Below are positions 58,055 to 64,000 of a stretch of 64,000 nucleotides of DNA, piece by piece (within the stretch, counting starts at the first letter, position 1; every line of letters starts with the position of its first letter). The notes beneath the pieces are model-generated. The model ran no database searches and had not been told where the DNA came from. It worked only from the letters and a program-made list of their open reading frames with translations. The DNA lies in NCBI GenBank assembly GCA_041071465.1, contig CP163498.1, forward strand, positions 5,226,001-5,290,000, read 5' to 3'. Made by a program: the position numbers and the translations under genes. The DNA comes from Pseudomonas putida (lineage in GTDB: Bacteria; Pseudomonadota; Gammaproteobacteria; Pseudomonadales; Pseudomonadaceae).

Positions 58055-58785
58055 TTACTGCACCGGCAGAAAGTTCATCAGCAACAGGCTCTGCGCATAA
58101 TTCAAGCCAATCCGCCGATACCGCTCATCCAGCAGCTCGGCCAGCAAATCCAGCCGCGCGACGATCTTGCCGAACTCCACGGCAAAACTCAGGTTGCTGC
58201 CCTCCTCCGAGATTTCGTTGGAGAACAACAGCAGCACCCCATTGGCGTCCTGTCGCTGGCTGAGCATCCACGTCGCCTTTTCGATATTGCGCGCAGCGTT
58301 GTTGATGAACAGCGGGTCGATGGTGTCGGTCATGTAGAACTCGGTACGCCCGCCGTGCGCGGTGATCAGCATGCTGCCGATGGCGTAGATGAAGGCGCCG
58401 ACGCGGTCGCCGCGAAACTCGGGGCTAAGGGCGTAGCTCAATGCCGCCAGGTCGCGTCGGTTGCCCAGTTGCGGCAGCGGCCGGCGCTGCTCGATGGCGA
58501 TGCGGATCTGGCGCTCGGCAGTGGCGGCGTCGACGTAGCCCGACATCTTCCACTGGTTCGGGTTGCGCAGGTACAGCTTGTTCATCAGCAGGTACAGGCT
58601 TTGCAAATTGTCGCGCATCGACAACGTGGCCAGGCGGTCGACGCTGGTCTGGAACAGCTCGCTGGGTTTGCCATTGCCGAACTGGCTGACCATATCGCGG
58701 CCCTGTTCCGGCGTGCAGGCACAAAGGCCCGCAAGGGCGCCGGCCAGCAGCAGGCGGGGAAGAATTTGGGGTGTCTTGCAACCAT
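58055..58785 (-). CDS. Probable lipoprotein of unknown function, likely frameshifted near the start
   Basis: The uninterrupted ORF from an internal ATG at 58693 gives 212 residues (MVSQFGNGKPSELFQ...). Its frame stays open upstream for 29 more codons, which spell a lipoprotein signal: ILPRLLLAGALAGLCACTPEQG, with the acylated Cys in the LCAC region. No usable start lies in that frame, but an ATG at 58785 is one base out of frame. One missing T (ATG GTT TGC) would give an intact lipoprotein of about 243 residues. The body has no membrane spans and I do not recognise a named family. Confidence 0.7.
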
Positions 58786-58894
58786 CGGCACCGGGTCAAT
58801 ATACGGCGGCTGCTCTGGGGATCAGAGCAGCCTGGCCAAGCATAGAGCCCGGAAATTGGAAAAAGTGCGGTGATCAGGAAAGCAGTATCCTGTA

Positions 58895-58990
58895 AGGGCT
58901 CTTCGCGGGTAAACCCGCTACCACAGGTTCAGCACTAGTTTTGAAAACTGTGCCCCACTTGTGGGAGCGGGTTTACCCGCGAAAAGGCCC
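58895..58990. repeat. Inverted pair of REP elements
   Basis: GCTCTTCGCGGGTAAACCCGC (58897 onward) and TGTGGGAGCGGGTTTACCCGC (58961 onward) face each other around a short spacer in the gap between the lipoprotein and histidinol-phosphatase-like genes. This is the standard P. putida REP core. Confidence 0.85.
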
Positions 58991-59008
58991 GTATAGGAGA
59001 CACACCCA

Positions 59009-59800
59009 TCACATGGCGTGACGCAACATCTCCACCACCTGCGCATGCAGCGCCGGGTCACCACAGGCTACGACGCAACCACCGTTCTGCGCCGAGCTGC
59101 CATCCCAGGCCGTAATGACCCCACCCGCCCCTTCGATGATCGGCATCAGCGCCTGTACGTCATACGGCTGCAGGCTGGCCTCGACGATCACGTCGACAAA
59201 GCCCGAGGCCAGCATGCAGTACGCGTAGCAGTCGCCACCATAACGCATCAACCGCGCCTTGCCGGCAACGGCCTCGAACGCGGCCTTGCGCTCGGCGGTG
59301 TCGAACATGTCTGGCGTGGTGCACATCAGCGTGGCCAAAGCCAGGTCGGCACAGGCACGGGTCTGCAAGGGCGTGCCACTGCGCCAGGCGCCTTCGGGGG
59401 TGCCGACAAAGCGCTCGCCGGTGAACGGCTGGTTCATCACCCCAACCACCGGGCGCGTGCCGTCGTTAAGGGCAATCAGCGTGCCCCACAGCGGCAGGCC
59501 GGTGATGAAGGCGCGGGTGCCGTCGATCGGGTCGAGCACCCAGGTCAGCGGGCTGCTGCCGACGGCCACGCCAGCTTCTTCGCCAAGGATGCCATGCTCG
59601 GGGTAACGCGCCTGGATCAACTCGCGCATGGCGTCCTCGGCGGCCTTGTCGGCAACCGTCACCGGGTCGTACAGGCGCCCGCCCTTGTCCTCGACATCCA
59701 GGCTGGCGCGAAAGTACGGCTTGATCGCCACAGCGGCAGCATCGGCCAACTGCTCGGCGAAGGTACGGAATTCGCCGATCTGTTCAGCGCTCAGGGACAT
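59009..59800 (-). CDS. hisN: Inositol monophosphatase-family phosphatase, probable histidinol-phosphatase (HisN)
   Basis: A 263-residue Mg-dependent phosphatase of the IMPase superfamily. The metal motifs are GILGEEAG, WVLDPIDGTRAFITG and YDVQALMPIIEGAGG. The TRAF variant after DPIDG and the overall sequence are characteristic of the HisN-type histidinol-phosphatase, the histidine-pathway enzyme of pseudomonads that lack HisB phosphatase; other phosphatase substrates are possible. The ATG at 59800 is clear. It lies upstream of no other his gene, which is normal for hisN. Confidence 0.85.
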   Translation of the reverse strand: MSLSAEQIGEFRTFAEQLADAAAVAIKPYFRASLDVEDKGGRLYDPVTVADKAAEDAMRELIQARYPEHGILGEEAGVAVGSSPLTWVLDPIDGTRAFITGLPLWGTLIALNDGTRPVVGVMNQPFTGERFVGTPEGAWRSGTPLQTRACADLALATLMCTTPDMFDTAERKAAFEAVAGKARLMRYGGDCYAYCMLASGFVDVIVEASLQPYDVQALMPIIEGAGGVITAWDGSSAQNGGCVVACGDPALHAQVVEMLRHAM

Positions 59801-59862
59801 GGGGCAGGCCTCGTGACAATGATGGGGCCAGCATCATACCCGACACGCCGTGCCAGCCGCAC

Positions 59863-60429
59863 TCAAACAGCCGTCAGGTGCTCATACAGGATGGTCGCGC
59901 CCACCAGCATCAGCACGATGCCGCCGATGATCTCGGCACGCTTGCCCACCACCGAACCCAGGGCCCGCCCCAGCATGGTGCCGAGGGTGACCATGGTCAT
60001 GGTCGCCAGGCCGATCGCCGCAGCCGCCACCCAGATGTTCACATCGACGAACGCCAGGCCAATGCCCACCGCCAGGGCATCGATGCTGGTCGCCACCGCC
60101 GTCACCGCCAAAATCCAGAAAGAGTGCTGGCTTTGCTTTTCTTCCTCTTCTTCATCCGGTTTCAGGCCGGCGTGCACCATGTGCGCACCCAGTAACAGCA
60201 GCAGGAAGAAGGCAATCCAGTGGTCCCATTGTTCAACGTACTGGCTAGCCGCCTGGCCCAGCAGCCAGCCAATGATCGGGGTTATGGCTTCGATGACACC
60301 AAAGATCAGGCCGGTGCGCAGGGCTTCGGCCAAACGGGGTTTGTGCAGGCTGGAACCTTTGCCGATGGCGGCCGCGAAGGCATCCGTGGACATGGCGAAG
60401 GCAAGGAAAACGAGGGAAATGGGATTCAA
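59863..60429 (-). CDS. mntP: Manganese efflux pump MntP
   Basis: A 188-residue membrane protein with six membrane segments, typical of MntP (YebN). Charged membrane motifs are [14 protein letters not shown] and [16 protein letters not shown], each with the Asp expected in the transport path. A histidine/glutamate-rich loop ([12 protein letters not shown]) lies between helices. The start is TTG at 60429, supported by GGAG eight bases upstream and by the family N-terminus (M)[12 protein letters not shown] manganese riboswitch precedes it, so it should be induced by excess Mn(II). Confidence 0.93.
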   Translation of the reverse strand: MNPISLVFLAFAMSTDAFAAAIGKGSSLHKPRLAEALRTGLIFGVIEAITPIIGWLLGQAASQYVEQWDHWIAFFLLLLLGAHMVHAGLKPDEEEEEKQSQHSFWILAVTAVATSIDALAVGIGLAFVDVNIWVAAAAIGLATMTMVTLGTMLGRALGSVVGKRAEIIGGIVLMLVGATILYEHLTAV

Positions 60430-60490
60430 CGATCAGGCTCCGCCGGGCTACGAGTCAACGACAGCTCCCTGCAGGCCCGGCTTGGCTACA

Positions 60491-60606
60491 GAAAGGTCGT
60501 TGGTCTCGCCAATCCAGCTGGATGCACAGGCCATGGCAGGTTGCCAAATATGTTGACCGGTGCGCCTTCGCTTGGGTGCGAAGGCAGGCTACTCCCCAAA
60601 GAGTGC
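60491..60606 (-). promoter_or_regulatory. yybP-ykoY manganese riboswitch
   Basis: On the minus strand TTTGGGGAGTAGCC opens the element, followed by a CTTCG...CGAAG stem, GTCAACATATTTGGC, GCCATGGCC and GGCGAGACCAACGACC. The GGGGAGTAGC, CAACATA and GAGACC blocks are the conserved yybP-ykoY core. It lies about 60 bp before the mntP start and should switch mntP on when Mn(II) binds. Confidence 0.92.
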
Positions 60607-60717
60607 GGCGATGATAACAGCCCCAGGTGAAAAAAGCGTGAACGGCTTTACCGGCCACACAGGACTAGACTGAACAGAACCAGGTGACCGGGGGGCTGCC
60701 ACACGTGGAGGTGTGAG

Positions 60718-61608
60718 ATGAGCCAGTTCAAGCGTCTGTTCGTCATGCTCGGCCCGCAAATGCGCCACACGCCAGCGCTGCAACGCGCAGCGGCGCTGGC
60801 GGAATCCAGTGGTGCTCTGCTGGATATCAATGTGATCGTCGACGACGTCGACACCTTTGGCTTGATGAGCGATGGTCGCGAGCGTGAGCGGCTGCTCAGC
60901 GACAACCGCCAATGGCTGGCGGACGAGGCCGAGCAACTGGGCAACGCCGGCCTCGACGTGTCCACCGAGCTGTTGTTGACCCGCGACCCACTAGGCTGCG
61001 TGCTGGAGCGGGTCGAACGGCTGGGCTGCGACCTGCTGGTCAAGGACGTACAGCACGAACCGGTGCTCAAACGCCTGCTGGTCACGCCACTGGACTGGCA
61101 GTTGCTCAAGGACAGCCCGGTCGCCGTGCACCTGGTCAGCGACATCCGCCTGCCCCTGCCCCGGCAAGTCGCCGCCGCGGTGGACCTGAACAGCCATGGC
61201 GCAGGCGAGCACCTGGACGAGCAGGTAATCCACTGCGCGCACGCCCTGGCCCTGCAATGCAACGCCGAGCTGCACCTGTTGCATGTGTGCGACGCGGCCA
61301 AGACCCACATTGCCGACTTCGGTGCTGGCACGGTGACCATGCCCGGCTTCGAGGGCAGCGTGCGCACTGCGCAGCGAGCAGCGTTCAACCGCCTGGGCGA
61401 CCATCATCAGATCCCGCTGGAACGCAGGCATTTCCTGGAGGGCGCAGCGATCAAGGCCATTGCTCAGTTCGTCGGCCACAGCCGGGCCGATGTGATCGTG
61501 ATGGGCAGCCACCGGCATGACGCGATGCAGACGTTCCTGGGTGGGACCACGGCGCATGTGCTGGAGCATCCGCTGTGTAACGTGCTGGCAATCAAGGCCT
61601 TACGCTGA
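60718..61608 (+). CDS. Tandem universal stress protein (UspE-like)
   Basis: A 296-residue cytoplasmic protein with two UspA domains (about 1-140 and 150-296). The second ends with the nucleotide-binding signature GSHRHDAMQTFLGGTTAHVLEH (G-x2-G-x9-G(S/T) type); the first is degenerate there. UspE-like proteins respond to stress and stationary phase. The ATG at 60718 follows GAGGTGTGAG. It is divergent from mntP and convergent with pagL, with a hairpin terminator between. Confidence 0.87.
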   Translation: MSQFKRLFVMLGPQMRHTPALQRAAALAESSGALLDINVIVDDVDTFGLMSDGRERERLLSDNRQWLADEAEQLGNAGLDVSTELLLTRDPLGCVLERVERLGCDLLVKDVQHEPVLKRLLVTPLDWQLLKDSPVAVHLVSDIRLPLPRQVAAAVDLNSHGAGEHLDEQVIHCAHALALQCNAELHLLHVCDAAKTHIADFGAGTVTMPGFEGSVRTAQRAAFNRLGDHHQIPLERRHFLEGAAIKAIAQFVGHSRADVIVMGSHRHDAMQTFLGGTTAHVLEHPLCNVLAIKALR

Positions 61609-61646
61609 ATGCGAGTGTGCCTGAACCGATCTCTTCGCGGGAATGA

Positions 61647-61673
61647 ATAGGAGCAGCGCAAGGCTGCTCCTAT
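61647..61673. terminator. Bidirectional hairpin terminator between usp and pagL
   Basis: An 11-bp perfect stem ATAGGAGCAGC / GCTGCTCCTAT with a GCAAG loop lies between the convergent usp and pagL genes, 38 bases after the first stop and six before the second. A partial T tract (TCTTGTGT) follows on the plus strand. Confidence 0.7.
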
Positions 61674-61679
61674 CTTGTG

Positions 61680-62201
61680 TCAGAAACCCTTGCTGTAGAA
61701 CAGCGAGTACGACTCGATCCCGTCGTTAGGCTGCTTGAGCCCAGCGTTGGAGTAGTGCATCGCGCGGATCCCGACTTTTTGCTCGCCCGGCAACTTCAGA
61801 CCAAAACCGATGCGGTCTTCGAAGTTGACCGACGAGCCCAGGCGCTGGTCGCCCACGTCGGTCTTGGAAAACGCCGCCAGGCCAATACCAGCCTCGATGT
61901 ACGGTGTGTAGGTGAAACCGCTGAACTCGTACGTGAACACCGGGCTGAATGACAGCGAGTGCGCGCCACTGGCGTCACCGCCCTCCCAATAGGTGTAGGC
62001 GGCATCCCAGTAACCGGTCACGTAACCGGTACTGCTTTCCAGCCATTTCTTGTCCCAGTCGAACGACAGGCCGATACGGTAGGTCATGTCGCCTTGGCTA
62101 GTGGCGCCCACGGCACCGGATACCTGCGCGGCCTGGGCCAGGTTGGCCCCTGCAAAGGCCAGCACTGCAGCGGCCAGCGAAGCTGCGAGACGGGTTTTCA
62201 T
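61680..62201 (-). CDS. pagL: Lipid A 3-O-deacylase PagL
   Basis: A 173-residue outer-membrane barrel enzyme with signal peptide (about 1-24, ANLAQAA). The catalytic His-Ser pair is in MHYSNAGLK and the Glu in NDGIESYSLFY, both at the C-terminus as in PagL. Length equals P. aeruginosa PagL. It removes the 3-O acyl chain of lipid A, altering surface properties. The start at 62201 follows AGGAGAG; the longer upstream frame is leader. Confidence 0.93.
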   Translation of the reverse strand: MKTRLAASLAAAVLAFAGANLAQAAQVSGAVGATSQGDMTYRIGLSFDWDKKWLESSTGYVTGYWDAAYTYWEGGDASGAHSLSFSPVFTYEFSGFTYTPYIEAGIGLAAFSKTDVGDQRLGSSVNFEDRIGFGLKLPGEQKVGIRAMHYSNAGLKQPNDGIESYSLFYSKGF

Positions 62202-62397
62202 CAACGACTCTCCTGATGGTCTACACGGCAAGCGGGGGCTTAGGCCCCTCGATCTTTTAGGGTGGACCGGCGCATCCAGACCGGTCACACGAAGTAATAG
62301 TTTTTTGATTATTGTCCAGATAATCAGAAAGTTGAAAGTGTATTGCCACTATTGGCTAAATCGCTTGCTTAAGATGTGCCTTGCCGTGCACAGCACT

Positions 62398-63144
62398 TCA
62401 GTCGTATTCCGCCTCTTCATGCTCACCCAGCAAACGCCTTTGCCGAGGCGTGGCTTCCTCCAGCACCTGCGGGTTGAAGCGCCAGTTCAAGTACGGCGAG
62501 AACTTCTGCGCGACCATGCGCCGGCCATAGTGCACCTGCAGCATGTCGCGCTCGCGAGCCTGGCTGCAATTGGGCCCGGCGCTGTGCCAGACGTCGCTGC
62601 GAAACACCAGTGCATCGCCCGCCTTGCACAACACGGCCTGTGCTTCACGCCCCTGCCAGTGATCTTCCCCCGCCTGGGGTGGCCGCGCCGCGCGGTGGCT
62701 GCCGGGTACGATGCAGGTCGGGCCGATGCCGTGGTCGATGTCGCTGAGGTACAGCTGCGCAGTGAGGATTTGTGCGGGTTGGGTGAAGTCGCCTTGCGCG
62801 CTTAGCCAATCAGGCAACTGCATGGGCAGATAATCCAGGTGCAAGGCCATGCCCGGGTAACCCGGATGGCTGCGCCAGGCAGTTTGCCCGATCAGATGGC
62901 AATCAGCGCCCAGCGCCGCTTCAGCCAGGGCTATCACAGGCGGCAGGTCGAGAAAGGGCAACCACAACGGGTTGCGGTTGAACACACACTTGTAGTGTTC
63001 CAGCAGCCCCTGGTAGTCCCAGTGAATCGGCTGCAGGTCATCGATGGCGCAGCGCAACAAGGCGATGCGCAGGGGTTCGAGCACACCGGGGAGCAGCACA
63101 TAGCCCCGCTCGTCCAACATCTCCAGCTGAAGGTCCAGGTTCAT
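62398..63144 (-). CDS. PhyH-family Fe(II)/2-oxoglutarate dioxygenase
   Basis: A 248-residue double-stranded beta-helix oxygenase of the phytanoyl-CoA dioxygenase family. Iron ligands are HLDY (HxD, about residue 105) and the distal His in SDVWHSAG (about 190), with a downstream Arg (QARERDML) likely to bind 2-oxoglutarate. The ATG at 63144 has GGAG nine bases upstream; an ATG at 63162 is the alternative. It would hydroxylate an unknown substrate. No pathway partner is visible next to it. Confidence 0.82.
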   Translation of the reverse strand: MNLDLQLEMLDERGYVLLPGVLEPLRIALLRCAIDDLQPIHWDYQGLLEHYKCVFNRNPLWLPFLDLPPVIALAEAALGADCHLIGQTAWRSHPGYPGMALHLDYLPMQLPDWLSAQGDFTQPAQILTAQLYLSDIDHGIGPTCIVPGSHRAARPPQAGEDHWQGREAQAVLCKAGDALVFRSDVWHSAGPNCSQARERDMLQVHYGRRMVAQKFSPYLNWRFNPQVLEEATPRQRRLLGEHEEAEYD

Positions 63145-63198
63145 GACGATGTGCTCCGCCATGACGGGAGCACATTTGTACTCCCGCCCGTTTATCCA

Positions 63199-63642
63199 TC
63201 AACGCCAGTTCAGGTTCACGGTTGTGGGGGCTTTGCCATTCACGGTCACCAATTGCTGCACCGTCTCACCCTGGGCGTTGCCCATGATCTTGTACTTGCC
63301 AGGAGGCAACTGCACATACAGCAGCGGCCCGGCATCCGTGATGCTCAGTACAGGCTGGCCTTTTGCGTTCTGGATATCGACTGAAGCCCCGCTCTGGAAT
63401 TTGCCTTCCGCGCCAGTGGAAAGCTCCACATGCAGGTCATAACCAGATGTCTTGCGCAGCGCATTGGCCTCATCCTGGCCGATACCGCCTTGCAAGTAAT
63501 GCACGCCGTTCTGTTCCTGCGGTTGCAACTGCACGGCCTGCATGTCGATGGGGGCATTGAGATCGGCGGCGGCAGCCAGGGTCCATGGCAAGGCCAGGGT
63601 TAACAGCAACGCGGCGCCGAGTGCATAGTGATGGTTACGCAT
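63199..63642 (-). CDS. Small secreted protein with carboxypeptidase-regulatory-like fold
   Basis: A 147-residue protein with a clear signal peptide (about 1-26, TLAAAA) and a beta-sandwich region containing VDIQNAKGQPVLSITDAGPLLYVQLPPGKYKIMG, typical of CarboxypepD_reg-like domains of small periplasmic proteins. The start follows an AAGGAGG site. I do not recognise a specific function; similar Pseudomonas proteins are annotated only as hypothetical. Confidence 0.75.
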   Translation of the reverse strand: MRNHHYALGAALLLTLALPWTLAAAADLNAPIDMQAVQLQPQEQNGVHYLQGGIGQDEANALRKTSGYDLHVELSTGAEGKFQSGASVDIQNAKGQPVLSITDAGPLLYVQLPPGKYKIMGNAQGETVQQLVTVNGKAPTTVNLNWR

Positions 63643-63775
63643 GGTACGACCCTCCTTTAGAGGATGGCTTACCTATTATCTGATCCTCTCAGGGGGGTGG
63701 TGTTCGTGCTGATGCATGGTCGTCATCGTGATATTCGGCACTAAGCCATCAAATAAACGTAAATTTAGCTGTTTA

Positions 63776-64000
63776 TCAATTGGTTGTGCGCCCTTCCTCT
63801 AGTAGTTTCACGAACATGCTCAAACTGCGCGATACTGTGCCTCGGCGCCATACCAGCCAGGTTTTCAGGTAGCGGAAGTCCTCCGACATCGGCCAGGCGC
63901 TGACGGTGCTGCACCCGGGCATGTTGTCGAGCATGCTGCGTGGCATCATGGCCAGGCCGGCACCGGCGCTGACGCAGGCCAGCATGCCGTGGTAGGACTC
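63776..64000 (-). CDS. LysR-family regulator, C-terminal part (runs off the window edge)
   Basis: The minus frame is open to the end of the window and encodes the end of a LysR effector-binding domain ([20 protein letters not shown], then [20 protein letters not shown]). The DNA-binding domain lies beyond 64000. It is the upstream neighbour of the small secreted-protein gene on the same strand, separated by 133 bp. Confidence 0.8.
   Translation of the reverse strand, partial: ESYHGMLACVSAGAGLAMMPRSMLDNMPGCSTVSAWPMSEDFRYLKTWLVWRRGTVSRSLSMFVKLLEEGRTTN

Overview
The window is GC-rich chromosomal DNA from a Pseudomonas of the P. putida group. The evidence is a ben–catA–benE–porin cluster in the order I recall for P. 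putida KT2440, abundant P. putida-type REP repeats (core like GCGGGTTTACCCGC next to GGAGC/CTCCTAC), and protein sequences typical of the group. Nothing indicates a phage, plasmid, transposon or CRISPR array; I found no rRNA or tRNA.

Layout. 1–1.6 kb: a GNAT acetyltransferase and a chromosomal KfrA-like coiled-coil DNA-binding protein. 1.8–5.5 kb (minus): a cytosine operon codB–pucR-type regulator–codA. 6.0–16.8 kb (plus): a nutrient-acquisition block made of a class II aldolase, a Tat-type SsuA/TauA-like binding protein without its own permease, a TonB receptor, an NtaA/DszA-type flavin monooxygenase and a complete Dpp-type ABC importer; organosulfur or related scavenging is the best guess. 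16.9–18.4 kb (minus): two TenA thiaminase-II paralogues (Cys type and Glu type) behind a clear TPP riboswitch. 18.6–23.1 kb (plus): a large multicopper oxidase and a SCO1–cytochrome c fusion behind a near-consensus sigma-54 promoter, resembling the manganese-oxidase McoA system. 23.2–26.4 kb: a GGDEF–EAL protein overlapping a PhnD-like periplasmic binding protein, then a solitary tyrosine recombinase.

27.4–34.0 kb: a fused SDR/SMP-30 gene (frameshifted), a LysR regulator, glycerate kinase, a CdaR regulator and an MFS transporter, probably sugar-acid or glycerate use. 34.2–41.2 kb: redox enzymes (Rieske–FAD reductase, aldo/keto reductase, Old Yellow Enzyme, luciferase-like protein), a LysR regulator and a YdjM-like membrane protein (frameshifted). 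41.3–51.1 kb (minus): the benzoate cluster benR, benABCD, benK, catA, benE and a BenF-like porin, converting benzoate to cis,cis-muconate; two 16-bp direct repeats 21 bp apart upstream of benA fit the BenR/XylS site, and AACAATAA Crc/Hfq motifs precede both benR and benA. benA carries a one-base insertion here. 51.3–57.1 kb: a glycine betaine/choline-type ABC transporter with a GlxA-family AraC regulator and a divergent, frameshifted LysR gene. 57.2–64 kb: alpha/beta hydrolase, lipoprotein, histidinol-phosphatase-like enzyme, manganese exporter MntP behind a yybP-ykoY riboswitch, universal stress protein, lipid A deacylase PagL, a PhyH-type dioxygenase, a small secreted protein and a truncated LysR gene.

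Five genes are each interrupted by a one- or two-base indel, and restoring the base restores a full-length protein. That density suggests assembly or sequencing error at least as strongly as real gene decay, so the affected genes should be checked against raw reads.
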